Positions 23,233 through 32,120 of a DNA stretch of 37,104 bases are shown here, in pieces. Within the stretch, counting starts at the first letter, position 1. Every line of letters begins with the position of its first letter. Source of the DNA: a virus. The position numbers and the translations under genes were made by a program. A model generated the notes under the pieces. It worked only from the letters and a program-made list of their open reading frames with translations. It did no database searches and was not told where the DNA came from. Where the stretch lies: the IMG/VR virus record IMGVR_UViG_3300045257_000179, positions 1 to 37,104 of that record; one strand, given 5' to 3'.

Positions 23233-24831
23233 ATGGTAGATCTTAAGGATTTCAAGAAAGTAGCCAGCACCAAGACACACACAATATTTGAGCATCCGGA
23301 AGGGCACACTATCCGCATTGCTCATGACAAGCTTGCACCTGAACACGTGGCTAGTCTTAAGGAGCTGCCTAAATATGACCAAGGAGGCCCAGTAACAGCT
23401 CCACAAAAGCCTAGTCAGCCCACTGCTAGCCCTTCTCCTCAACCGCAGCCTCAGTCTAGTGATGTGGCAAAGCAAATAGCAGCTGGTTTTAAGAAAGCTA
23501 CTGGATTTGCCGAAGGAGGTCCCGTTTATCCCAAGGCAGATGAGAAAACTATGTCTGGGGAACCTGGCGCAACAGCTGTGGAAAATCCTTACTACCAACA
23601 ACATGGTATCTTCAATGCGATGCCTTTTCACCCAGACTCAGGTACTGACGAGATGGCTCAATCGGCACAAAAGCCAGAAGAACCCCAGAATTATGATTTA
23701 TCACAATTAATGCAAAATAAATCCTCTCAACCACAGGGGGATATCTATGGAACTGAGTCTTACTTAAAAGCTTACGGGCAAGGGCTGGGAGAAACTAAGG
23801 CTGGCATCCAACAGCAAGCTCAAGCTGAGGGACAACTTGGTAAGGCTCAAGCTTTCCAGTCTGAAGCAGCTGCATCTCATCTAGAGAATTTAAACAATGA
23901 CTATGCAAAACATGTTTCAGACCTTAACCAAGAGCGCCAGAGTCTTATACAGGATATTCAAAATCAGCACATTGACCCTAATCATTTTTTAGGCAGCAAA
24001 GATACGCTTAGTAAAGCTTCCACAGCAATTGGACTTATCCTTGGTGGATTGGGGGGAGGACTTTCAGGTCAAGAAAATCCTGCACTTAAGTTTCTTAATG
24101 AACAGATTAACCGAGACATTGAGGCTCAAAAGCTTAACTTAGGTAAATCACAAAATCTTCTATCAGCTAACATCCATCAATACGGCAATCTTCGCGATGC
24201 TACCGATATGACTCGCGTGATGCAGATGGACCTTCTAAGCTCTCGCTTAAAAGCTTCTGCTGCCAATGCTCAGGACCCAATGGCTAAGGCAAGGGCTCTG
24301 CAGGCAGCCGGGCAGTTGGACATGCAGTCGGCGCCTATTGTGAGTCAAATGGCTGCCCGTAAGGCTCTGATGAGCGGGCAACAGGGCGGAAATTTAGACC
24401 CAGCCCTAGCTATACGATTTCTAGTGCCTGAAAATGAGCAAGTTAAGGTTTCAGAGTCTTTAGGAAAGATAAACGAACTAAATGCCCTTCACAAGGAAGC
24501 CTTAAATAGTTTTAATGATATTCGCGGTAAATTTATGAACGGGGCTCTTTCCCCTAATGATGTGTCTTCTGCTAAAAACTTACTGGCCGGTAAGCTGAGC
24601 CATGCAACAGCAGGAAGGTACAACCAACAAGAAGCTGAAAAGTTAATCTCTAGTGTATTTCCTCAGATTAGTGATATCTCTGATAAAACTGTTAATAACA
24701 AGATGGAACGACTTAACTCTCTTTTTAATGCCATGAAACAAGAGCAGATGCCACAATTGCAGCGATTTGGCATACATGTTCCAGGTATATCAGTTCCTGC
24801 TACGCCTCGCAAGGCCCCATACAATAAATAA
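23233..24831 (+). CDS. Internal virion protein 2
   Basis: This is a 532-residue protein. A short N-terminal module (MVDLKDFKKVASTKTHTIFE, then HPEGHTIRIAHDKL) leads into a Pro/Gln/Ser linker (about 55-80), repeated 'GGPV' turns and then long helices (about 170-250, 290-350). A glycine-rich hydrophobic stretch (ASTAIGLILGGLGGGLSGQ, about 260-278) could cross or enter a membrane. This fits a protein that forms part of an ejection channel. It overlaps the next start by one base. No lytic transglycosylase motif is seen in any of the three internal proteins. Confidence 0.6.
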   Translation: MVDLKDFKKVASTKTHTIFEHPEGHTIRIAHDKLAPEHVASLKELPKYDQGGPVTAPQKPSQPTASPSPQPQPQSSDVAKQIAAGFKKATGFAEGGPVYPKADEKTMSGEPGATAVENPYYQQHGIFNAMPFHPDSGTDEMAQSAQKPEEPQNYDLSQLMQNKSSQPQGDIYGTESYLKAYGQGLGETKAGIQQQAQAEGQLGKAQAFQSEAAASHLENLNNDYAKHVSDLNQERQSLIQDIQNQHIDPNHFLGSKDTLSKASTAIGLILGGLGGGLSGQENPALKFLNEQINRDIEAQKLNLGKSQNLLSANIHQYGNLRDATDMTRVMQMDLLSSRLKASAANAQDPMAKARALQAAGQLDMQSAPIVSQMAARKALMSGQQGGNLDPALAIRFLVPENEQVKVSESLGKINELNALHKEALNSFNDIRGKFMNGALSPNDVSSAKNLLAGKLSHATAGRYNQQEAEKLISSVFPQISDISDKTVNNKMERLNSLFNAMKQEQMPQLQRFGIHVPGISVPATPRKAPYNK

Positions 24832-27578
24832 TGCCAGTTTTAATTAACAAGTCATCGGGCCTAGCGGAGGATCTTCAGTCAGATCTTGCCAACTCAGCAC
24901 TTCAAGCTGAAACCCATGAGATTCCTTTTAACGACCCACAAGGGAACGCTGCTAGTGGGGGGCTATCGCAGGCCCAAGATCTTTTGAGCCAGGGATACAC
25001 GCAGCCCACTGCCAACAATCTTCAAGACTTACTTAAGCAAGCGAAGTATTCTTCCCCAAGTGAACAAGTTAAATCTGCACTATCTGGAATTGGAAAGGGA
25101 GCTACCTTTGGTTTAAGCTCAGCCTTAGAAGACCCGGAAGCTCATTTAGCTAGAGAGCAGGTTAATCCTGGACTTTCCAAAATAGGAGAACTGGCTGGAT
25201 TAGCTGGGTCTTCTCTTATTCCTGTTGTGGGAGAGGCCAATATATTGGGAAAAGCCGGCCGAGCTGCTTCTGAAATAGCGGGGGTAGGCGAAGCATCTAC
25301 TCTTGCAGCTAGAGCAGCGGCCTCAGCAGTTAAGCAGATGACTGAGATGGCCATGTTGCAGGGAGGAGACGAGGTGTCAAAGGCCTTCTCTTCCGACCCC
25401 AACCAATCCATGGAAACAGCTTTAGTCGACATCGGTTTAAGTGGATTACTAGGGGGAGCCCTTGGTGGGGCCGGAAAAGCTGGGAGCGAGGCCTTATGGG
25501 GGGCTACACAGGGCCCAAAACTAGCTTCATTTCTCACGATGGTGAAAAATAAAGTTAACGGCGTAGAAGTATCTAACATTGCTGCAGATATGGCTCAACA
25601 GGCCGGTTTACAACTTTCTCCCGAAGTTCAGGCTGCTATGTCGGGAGAATCTAAAGCAAAGCAGCTAGCCCAGGCTTTGCAAGAAAGTGGTAGTGGTAGT
25701 GGTAATAAATTTAGGAAAAGTGTGGAATCTTTTAAAAGAGATGCTAATGAGTCAATTCTAAAGGCCCTGGGGCGAACTCCAGGGGACTTGGAAGGACTTT
25801 CTGACTTCCAGTCTGGGGAAGGGGTTAAAAAGACTCTAGCTAGCGAGCTTGAAGCCATTACGGGACCCGTCTCAGATCAGTTTGAGCCCATAAAGGGAAG
25901 GTTTAGTGCAACTCCTTTGCCAGAAGCTATGCATCAGTCTTTAGCAGAAGATTTGGGTCAACTAGCCTTGAAAGAGGGCTATAACCTTAGCGAAAGTTCT
26001 CCCGCCTTAAAAGAAATTAATCGTATAATTGGGGATTTGCCAAACCTTAAAACTTTGGAAGATTTGCGTAAATACCAAGCAGTGGCGCGTGACAATATAT
26101 TTGCCTCAAACATACCTCGTTTAGGTAAACAAGTGTCGAGCATCCTTAGAGAAGGAGAGGAGAACGCGCTTAGTCAAATGCTTGGAAAAGAGGCTCCAGA
26201 ACTTATCGAGCAGCATGCGGCAGCTAGGGCTGATTATAAGAAAGTAATGGAAACTATTGAGGACTTAAATGATCGCTTGCGGGTGGGCAAGTACTTTGGC
26301 CCGCAATCTTTTATATCTTCTTTGAAAGAGATGGCCCCGGAAGATGTGTTAAAACGCCTTAAAGGGTCTAATGATGCAGGACTGCTTAGTTTATTGGATA
26401 AAGAATTTCCTAGTACAGCTTTGGAGATGAGAGATTACCATGTTAATTCCTTGCTGTCTAAATCTTTAAAAGGTGAAGAGTTAAATTCAAAGGCATTCTT
26501 TAATAGTCTGGACAAGATGACCCCCGAACTTAAGCAGTTTTCTGTGCCAGAAGAAGCTTCTCAACAACTAGAGGCAATAAAAGGTTTACTCGGCTCTCTT
26601 CCAGAACGAACCAATCCTTCGGGCACTGCCCGCACTTTAGATACTCTTTGGAAGGAGCTGCCTGGAGGCGCCGGAGCTATGATCAGCATGCTTTTGGGTC
26701 ATAATCCGATTGCAGGATGGGCTCTAGGAAAGCTCGGACGTTACTTAGGACGTGAGTTTCCCGATGCAGCGAAGTTATCTCTTCTTAAGTTTCTTGGCAG
26801 TGAGGCCGAGGCCAACCCAAGCGGGTATAAAGCCCTTTATAATAGTATTTCTTCAGTTTACAAAGGTACTCAAGCAATAAATCGAGCTTCTAGGTCACTA
26901 TTTACTGCTTCAACAGAGATCTTGCCTCGCTCTCTTTTGCCCAGCGAGGCTCAACAAAGGTCTTTAGTGGGGGGTTTAAAAGCAGCCCAAGTTGACCCAG
27001 AACTTCTTCTTAGCGCTACAGGTAATATGGGACTTTATGCCCCAGAGCACGCAGAAGCAATGGGATCTGTGGCGGCCAGGGCCTCCTCTTATCTAAACTC
27101 GCTTACTCCCTCTTCTGATAAACCAGGTATTTTGGACAACCCTCGCCAACCCTCTGCTGTAGAAAAAGCCAAGTATGAACGAGCACTTAGCATTGCTGAG
27201 CAACCCCTATTAATACTACAACATGCTAAGGATGCTACTATCACCCCAGGCGACCTAGCCACCATAAGTACCATTTATCCTAATCTTACCAAACAGTTAC
27301 AGGCTAAAGTATTAACATCATTGGCAGATCATGTCAGCAAGGGAGGCACAGTTTCATACAAGACTCGCTTAGGCCTTAGTATGTTTCTTGGTCAACCCTT
27401 AGACAGCTCTCTTAGTCCTAGAAACGTTTTAATTAACCAACAGGTAGGTAACCCTGCCCCCCAGCCCCAAGGAGTTCCTGGTAAGGCTTCTAAGGGCTCT
27501 AAATCCGCTTTAAACAAGCTTCCTAGCATGTCGGCTACGCCCAACCAAGCTAGGGAGCAACAAAGAATGAGTAAATAA
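24831..27578 (+). CDS. Internal virion protein 3 (largest)
   Basis: This 915-residue protein is mostly helical. There are hydrophobic, glycine-rich segments at about 115-145 (LAGLAGSSLIPVVGEANILG) and 195-225 (LVDIGLSGLLGGALGGAGKA), then long charged helices. A further amphipathic stretch (GAGAMISMLLGHNPIAGWAL, about 614-633) follows. It resembles podovirus internal-core proteins such as the largest T7-type ejection proteins in composition, but no enzyme signature is visible. The basic C-terminus (SAKGSKSALNK-like) ends just before the next ATG. The role in DNA ejection is inferred from position and composition. Confidence 0.6.
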   Translation: MPVLINKSSGLAEDLQSDLANSALQAETHEIPFNDPQGNAASGGLSQAQDLLSQGYTQPTANNLQDLLKQAKYSSPSEQVKSALSGIGKGATFGLSSALEDPEAHLAREQVNPGLSKIGELAGLAGSSLIPVVGEANILGKAGRAASEIAGVGEASTLAARAAASAVKQMTEMAMLQGGDEVSKAFSSDPNQSMETALVDIGLSGLLGGALGGAGKAGSEALWGATQGPKLASFLTMVKNKVNGVEVSNIAADMAQQAGLQLSPEVQAAMSGESKAKQLAQALQESGSGSGNKFRKSVESFKRDANESILKALGRTPGDLEGLSDFQSGEGVKKTLASELEAITGPVSDQFEPIKGRFSATPLPEAMHQSLAEDLGQLALKEGYNLSESSPALKEINRIIGDLPNLKTLEDLRKYQAVARDNIFASNIPRLGKQVSSILREGEENALSQMLGKEAPELIEQHAAARADYKKVMETIEDLNDRLRVGKYFGPQSFISSLKEMAPEDVLKRLKGSNDAGLLSLLDKEFPSTALEMRDYHVNSLLSKSLKGEELNSKAFFNSLDKMTPELKQFSVPEEASQQLEAIKGLLGSLPERTNPSGTARTLDTLWKELPGGAGAMISMLLGHNPIAGWALGKLGRYLGREFPDAAKLSLLKFLGSEAEANPSGYKALYNSISSVYKGTQAINRASRSLFTASTEILPRSLLPSEAQQRSLVGGLKAAQVDPELLLSATGNMGLYAPEHAEAMGSVAARASSYLNSLTPSSDKPGILDNPRQPSAVEKAKYERALSIAEQPLLILQHAKDATITPGDLATISTIYPNLTKQLQAKVLTSLADHVSKGGTVSYKTRLGLSMFLGQPLDSSLSPRNVLINQQVGNPAPQPQGVPGKASKGSKSALNKLPSMSATPNQAREQQRMSK

Positions 27579-27579
27579 C

Positions 27580-27951
27580 ATGTCTTCTAGACCTTTAATT
27601 AACCCCACGCCAGTATTTGTTAATACTAGCATGACTTCTACCATACATAGCGAGCCTCTCCATATTGAGATGCTTTCTTTTGTAGGGTTTGACATTTCTT
27701 GGACAGGGTCGCCCACCGGCACCTTCTCTGTAGAGGTGTCTAATACCTACACACTAAATGCCGATGGATCTCCAGGTAAACCCGGCAACTGGACGGCTTT
27801 GACCCTATCAGCTGCAGTTACTGCATCTGGATCTCCCGGAAATGCCTTTATTGACATCGACGCAATATCAGCAGCGTTCATTAGATTGACATATACTCCT
27901 TCTTCCGGAACTGGAACGCTTAATGCTGTAGCTACCGCTAAGGTGAGCTAA
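27580..27951 (+). CDS. Small beta-sandwich virion protein
   Basis: This 123-residue protein is built of beta strands. An N-terminal NPTPVFVNTSMTSTIHSEPL leads to IEMLSFVGFDISWTGSPTGT, and a C-terminal IRLTYTPSSGTGTLNAVATA closes the fold. This layout (a strand, then 'W.G.p.Gtf.vevs', ending 'vRl.yt..sGtG.l.a...') is seen in small virion proteins that precede tail-fibre genes in podoviruses. A jelly-roll or carbohydrate-binding-like sandwich is likely. Whether it decorates the tail or helps fibre assembly is unknown. Confidence 0.6.
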   Translation: MSSRPLINPTPVFVNTSMTSTIHSEPLHIEMLSFVGFDISWTGSPTGTFSVEVSNTYTLNADGSPGKPGNWTALTLSAAVTASGSPGNAFIDIDAISAAFIRLTYTPSSGTGTLNAVATAKVS

Positions 27952-27974
27952 TGTTTTTACGAAAGGGCATGTAA
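27951..27974 (+). CDS. Possible 7-codon micro-ORF in the tail-fibre leader
   Basis: ATG at 27951 overlaps the previous stop (TAATG) and reads MFLRKGM before TAA at 27972-27974, seven bases before the tail-fibre ATG. Ribosomes terminating upstream could restart here and disrupt the surrounding hairpin. No protein function is claimed. Confidence 0.25.
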   Translation: MFLRKGM

Positions 27975-27980
27975 AAACAT
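27951..27980 (+). promoter_or_regulatory. Perfect hairpin with ribosome site in the loop before the first tail fibre
   Basis: ATGTTTTTAC (27951-27960) and GTAAAAACAT (27971-27980) form a perfect 10-bp stem around the 10-base loop GAAAGGGCAT. The only ribosome-site-like sequence (AAAGGG) lies in the loop and the start codon follows the stem directly. It is not followed by Ts, so it is more likely a translational control element than a terminator. Confidence 0.6.
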
Positions 27981-29762
27981 ATGTCTCAGTACGCTAGATA
28001 TCCTTTTTCTAACGGGATATTAAGCATTAATGGTGATACTGCTGCCAACCAACTTATAGTAGGTGGTTCAGGCATAACAGTATCTACTACAGGCGGCACT
28101 ACCACTATCTCTTCTACAGGAGGTACTGGAACAGTAACCAGTGTTGGCCTATCTCTGCCTGGAAGCGTGTTTACAGTATCGGGAAGCCCTGTTACAACGT
28201 CAGGCACCCTAACAGGTTCATTTAACACTCAATCGATACACACAGTGTTTTCTGGTCCCTCCTCTGGCGGCCCCTCAGCTCCTACATTTAGATTGCTCAC
28301 TTCAGGTGACATACCCCCTTTACCTTATGCATTAGATTCTTTTACTATAATGCAAACGCCGCTAGGCACCAGCCCTACGGCATCCTCTTCTACTGACACA
28401 CTTACTTTTGCCAATACTGATGGTACTTTGTCTATTACGGGCAATTCTGTTAGTAAATCTATAACGTTTAATACTATTGGTTTACAGCCAGCAGGTAACT
28501 ATATTACTGCACTGACTGGAGACGTAACAGCTACAGGACCTGGCAGTGTGCCAGCTACTCTGGCCACTGTAAACAGTTCTCCAGGAACGTATACTTATGC
28601 TACCTTAACTGTTAATAGTAAAGGATTAGTTACTTCTGCTTCTTCAGGTATTAGCCCAGTTACTTCTGTAACTGCAGCAGGGCCAATTATTTCTAGTGGG
28701 GGCGCCACTCCTTCTATTTCTATAGGAGTGCTAAACACTGCTAATATTCTTTATGTTTCTCATGATCTTGGGAATGACTCGACTGGAGACGGGTCATTTG
28801 CACATCCATATTTTACTATCCAAAAAGCTATTGGCATAGCCCAGGCTCGGCCATCTACCTATAATACCCCTATAAAAATATCCGTAGCCCCTTCTGGAGC
28901 GGCTAATGTTTACGCAGAGAATCTATCAATCACGCAGCAAGGAATTATACTAGAAGCTGCGAGCTCGGTCTACCACAATAACTCTGTAATTTTATATGGA
29001 AATCATACAATTAATTTAACTGGAACTGCCGGAGATGGTAACTTTTATGCAGGAGACAATGAAGTATCTATTAATGGGTTTCAACTGGCTGCTTCCAATG
29101 GTAGTCCAATAATTGATTTTACTGGGTCTGTACTTCAACGACTTTTTCTAAATAATTGCATCTTATACTCCACAGGGACTAATTCAGCCATTACAGTTGA
29201 GAGTACTGGAAATAGTGGTGGCTCTTTTTCTACGGTAACAGTAAGAGATTGTGACTTTACGAATGGCAGCGCTAGTGTTCCTACCATTAAGGTGACATCA
29301 GGAAATATATTTATTGCTGGAGCAAACCCTTCCGTTGCAAACACTACCTCAGGTGGACCTGCAATAACCAACAGTGGAACAAAAACTGTCACCTTAAATA
29401 ATGGAAGTGTTACAGGTACAGTAAGTAATTCCAGCACAGGGTCAATAATTCTCGCTAATAGTGCAATTGCAGCCACAACAACTGGAGGTGTGATATCAAA
29501 TACATCCACAGGTTCAGTTATAGTAGAAGCATGTGCAGTTACCAATAACACATCTACTGGTTCTGGGATTGTTGAAAGTAATGCTGCAGGAACAGTAACC
29601 GCAGCGGAAGTCTTATTCAACATAGGTACTGGTAGTGGGGCTTATGTAGCTAAAGGTACTGGTGTATATGTGTATGCGGCAAACGCATATGTTTCAAATA
29701 AAAATTTACAGAATACACTAACTATAGTACCACTTGCTACTACACCTACGACTGGGCCGTAA
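27981..29762 (+). CDS. Tail fibre / spike protein 1 with beta-helix C-terminal half
   Basis: This is a 593-residue protein. Residues 1-115 have SINGDTAANQLIVGGSGITV, then GTVTSVGLSLPGSVFTVSGS and a 'P-FR-L-DIP' turn. These elements form a module widespread in phage fibres. From about 250 a pectate-lyase-like parallel beta-helix begins (LYVSHDLGNDSTGDGSFAHP, FTIQKAIGIAQARP), running through short repeats (NTSTGS, NNSTGS-type rungs) to about 540. No catalytic acids can be assigned, so depolymerase activity is uncertain. The N-terminal module is shared with the fibre at 30076-31725. Host recognition is the inferred role. Confidence 0.75.
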   Translation: MSQYARYPFSNGILSINGDTAANQLIVGGSGITVSTTGGTTTISSTGGTGTVTSVGLSLPGSVFTVSGSPVTTSGTLTGSFNTQSIHTVFSGPSSGGPSAPTFRLLTSGDIPPLPYALDSFTIMQTPLGTSPTASSSTDTLTFANTDGTLSITGNSVSKSITFNTIGLQPAGNYITALTGDVTATGPGSVPATLATVNSSPGTYTYATLTVNSKGLVTSASSGISPVTSVTAAGPIISSGGATPSISIGVLNTANILYVSHDLGNDSTGDGSFAHPYFTIQKAIGIAQARPSTYNTPIKISVAPSGAANVYAENLSITQQGIILEAASSVYHNNSVILYGNHTINLTGTAGDGNFYAGDNEVSINGFQLAASNGSPIIDFTGSVLQRLFLNNCILYSTGTNSAITVESTGNSGGSFSTVTVRDCDFTNGSASVPTIKVTSGNIFIAGANPSVANTTSGGPAITNSGTKTVTLNNGSVTGTVSNSSTGSIILANSAIAATTTGGVISNTSTGSVIVEACAVTNNTSTGSGIVESNAAGTVTAAEVLFNIGTGSGAYVAKGTGVYVYAANAYVSNKNLQNTLTIVPLATTPTTGP

Positions 29763-29779
29763 TATGAAACCAACCTTAC

Positions 29780-30067
29780 ATGGCTAAAGTAGTAATATTT
29801 AATAGTAATGGGGTCGGGGCTCGAATAATACACACAGACCAACCCAGCTCTTTTAAAAGAACTCCCTTCACTTTGGTGGACCCTACATTTCCAAGAGGCC
29901 TTCCTCCAGATCAATGGTTGTTAAAAGATATGCAAATTGTACCGATAAACAGTACTTTTGTACCACAAAATAATATCTTATGGAATAAAGCCACCATTAT
30001 AAATATTGCAATTTTATTAGCAACAATTTTATTAGAAGTGGCCCTACGCACTAATTTTTTTAAGTAA
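29780..30067 (+). CDS. Small protein with C-terminal membrane segment between fibre genes
   Basis: This is a 95-residue protein. The N-terminal two thirds are soluble (VVIFNSNGVGARIIHTDQPS, with a proline-rich middle). Residues about 72-90 (IINIAILLATILLEVALRTN) form a hydrophobic helix near the C-terminus, so it could be tail-anchored in the membrane. It lies 17 bases after fibre 1 and 8 before fibre 2. I recognise no family. A fibre chaperone or lysis helper are possible, without evidence for either. Confidence 0.55.
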   Translation: MAKVVIFNSNGVGARIIHTDQPSSFKRTPFTLVDPTFPRGLPPDQWLLKDMQIVPINSTFVPQNNILWNKATIINIAILLATILLEVALRTNFFK

Positions 30068-30075
30068 GGAATAAT

Positions 30076-31725
30076 ATGTCTGAATACGCAAAATACCCCA
30101 ATACAGGCGGCAGTGGGGTGGCTAGTATCAATGGGGATACCAATAGTGCCCAGTTAATAGTTGGAGGAACGGGAATTTCTGTTGCCACCTCGAGCGGCAC
30201 TACCACTATTACTAACACTAGCCCTTCTTCTGGAGGCACGGTTACTAGTGTGGGGCTTTCTGCCCCTAGCTCTATATTATCAGTAAGCGGGAGCCCGATC
30301 ACAAGTTCGGGAACAATCTCTTTATCTCTTACTTCACAAACCGCTAATACTGTATTTGCTGCTCCCAATGGTTCTAATGGTGTTCCTAGCTTCAGGTCTC
30401 TAGTTTCCGCAGATATCCCAGCCTTGCCCTATGTTACCAGCGTGTCTTTAACTATGCCTGGTATATTCTCCGTGGCTGGATCTCCGATTACAAGCTCCGG
30501 CACTCTAGCAGTAAGTTTAGTCTCAGAGACTGCTAATCAAGTATTTGCAAGTCCTAGCGGATCTTCAGGCGTTCCTACTTTCAGAACCTTAACTTCGGCA
30601 GACTTGCCCACCTCTACGGCCAACAGAGTAAGCTTCTATAATAGCAGCGGGGTGCTGACAGCTAGCGACATGGCCTACGCAGGACCAGCGGCCTCTCTTT
30701 TCTTGCCTGGGTCTGAGATTGTGTTTGGACCTTCTGGATCAACAAGCAATGCTGATATACGATGCAACAATGACACAGACAGCCTCGCACTAACGGGGGG
30801 CGGCACTGGAGCTCAGTTAATACTTTACGGGCAAACCCATGCTACCTTCCCTAATCAAGCTAGATTTATAAATGGAGCTTCTAGTTTAGTGCAGGGGTCT
30901 ACAGATGCAAATGGTAAGTGGACCTTAGGGGCTTCTGGAGGCACCCAAGTCCATGTTGTAAACGGCAGTTTAGCAGTAACAGGGGCCACTGTAAACCTTT
31001 CTCTAGGCTCTCTTACTGCTTCAACAGCCTTAGCTTCCGATGCTAGTAAAAACATAGTGTCGTCTACGACGACGTCTACCGAGTTGGGTTTCGTGCACGG
31101 AGTTACCTCTGCCATTCAAACGCAGATTAATGGCAAGGCATCCCTCACTGGCGCTAACTTTACTGGTACCGTATCTGTAGCTAGCAATGCTACTAATCAA
31201 CAGTTGAGAGTAACTTCCACCAATACTGGCGGCACCTCTCTTTCATTGACTAATAGTTCTACAGGAGGACAGCAATGGCTTGTTACTTCTACAGGGTCTT
31301 CCTCAGTCTCAGGAGCAGGTAATTTTGTAATAACTGACCCTGTATCTACTAACGATGTAATCTTTATACAGACAGCCACTGACTTTGTTGGTATAAATAC
31401 AGACACCCCCTCCTCTAGATTTACTGTAAACGGGGACATCAGCACATCTGGAAATGTACTTATCTCAGACATAGGGGGCGGGATTAGTATTGCTGAAGGC
31501 AGCAATGCTAGGATGGGCTTAGCCACCCTAGTTGCCGGCACCGTCACTGTTAGTAATACAACTATCACAGCAAATACCCGCATATTTTTGACAACCAACG
31601 CTCCCTCGGGCACCGTGGGTTCTCCTTATGTGTCTGCAACAAGCGCGGGAGTTTCATTTACGATAACATCCACGCAGGCGGCGGATACTTCCAGTGTTGC
31701 TTGGCTTTTAATAGAACATACTTAG
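30076..31725 (+). CDS. Tail fibre protein 2 with duplicated N-terminal module
   Basis: This is a 549-residue protein. It has the same start as fibre 1 (SINGDTNSAQLIVGGTGISV) and two tandem copies of the 'TSV-SL-P---SVSGSPITSSGTL...ANTVFA-P...P-FR-L-ADIP' module (about 54-118 and 119-178). A middle domain and a 'VGINTDTPSSRFTVNG' element (about 435-450), common near fibre tips, follow. The C-terminus (IFLTTNAPSGTVGSPYVSAT, then SFTITSTQAADTSSVAWLLI) matches a compact tip domain found at the ends of many fibres. It is likely a trimer that contacts the host receptor. Confidence 0.78.
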   Translation: MSEYAKYPNTGGSGVASINGDTNSAQLIVGGTGISVATSSGTTTITNTSPSSGGTVTSVGLSAPSSILSVSGSPITSSGTISLSLTSQTANTVFAAPNGSNGVPSFRSLVSADIPALPYVTSVSLTMPGIFSVAGSPITSSGTLAVSLVSETANQVFASPSGSSGVPTFRTLTSADLPTSTANRVSFYNSSGVLTASDMAYAGPAASLFLPGSEIVFGPSGSTSNADIRCNNDTDSLALTGGGTGAQLILYGQTHATFPNQARFINGASSLVQGSTDANGKWTLGASGGTQVHVVNGSLAVTGATVNLSLGSLTASTALASDASKNIVSSTTTSTELGFVHGVTSAIQTQINGKASLTGANFTGTVSVASNATNQQLRVTSTNTGGTSLSLTNSSTGGQQWLVTSTGSSSVSGAGNFVITDPVSTNDVIFIQTATDFVGINTDTPSSRFTVNGDISTSGNVLISDIGGGISIAEGSNARMGLATLVAGTVTVSNTTITANTRIFLTTNAPSGTVGSPYVSATSAGVSFTITSTQAADTSSVAWLLIEHT

Positions 31726-31729
31726 TATT

Positions 31730-32104
31730 ATGAAACAACTGCTATTAAATTTGGTTTTATCTACTCTATTAATATTTTCCCCCGTCAAGGCTACTTTATT
31801 TGCAGTAATAGCCCTTTCCCTAATAGACCTACTTTCTGGTCTTTTGGTAGCAAAAAAACGAGGAGACCCTATAACCTCTAGCGGTCTCAAACGCACTATA
31901 GTTAAACTTTTAGTCTATGAGATGGTGGTATTACTGGGCTTTATTACCCAGCAATATTTAACTGGAGACCTAATACCTTTAGTTAAGATTTTAGCAGGCC
32001 TTATAGGAATTACTGAACTTAAGAGTGTATTAGAAAATATTGAAGAATTGACCGGACTATCCTTAATTAAACTGCTCATTGACAAATTGTCCCAACAACA
32101 ATAA
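31730..32104 (+). CDS. Holin (phage_holin_4-like)
   Basis: This is a 124-residue membrane protein with hydrophobic segments at about 3-20, 24-40 and 57-75, possibly with a weaker one near 85-98. The short loop DLLSGLLVAKKRGDPITSSG followed by LKRTIVKLLVYE has the pattern of the phi29/TcdE-type holin family (a D-x-L-x-G motif followed by a basic loop). It is 16 bases upstream of the endolysin, the classic lysis pair. It would form the timed membrane lesions that release the endolysin. No anti-holin dual start is obvious. Confidence 0.82.
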   Translation: MKQLLLNLVLSTLLIFSPVKATLFAVIALSLIDLLSGLLVAKKRGDPITSSGLKRTIVKLLVYEMVVLLGFITQQYLTGDLIPLVKILAGLIGITELKSVLENIEELTGLSLIKLLIDKLSQQQ

Positions 32105-32120
32105 GACTATAACCTGATTT

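Noticed and set aside
25142-25579. 145-codon minus-strand frame opposite the largest internal virion gene
   Set aside because: A composition artefact of the Ala/Gly-rich coding strand, with no ribosome site and no operon partner.
27951-27980. Rho-independent terminator before the tail fibre
   Set aside because: The stem is perfect but AT-rich and is followed by a start codon and no T-run; a translational element fits better.
29135-29623. 162-codon minus-strand frame opposite the first tail fibre
   Set aside because: A Val/Pro/Ala-rich shadow of the repetitive fibre coding sequence; similar shadows occur opposite the other fibre gene.
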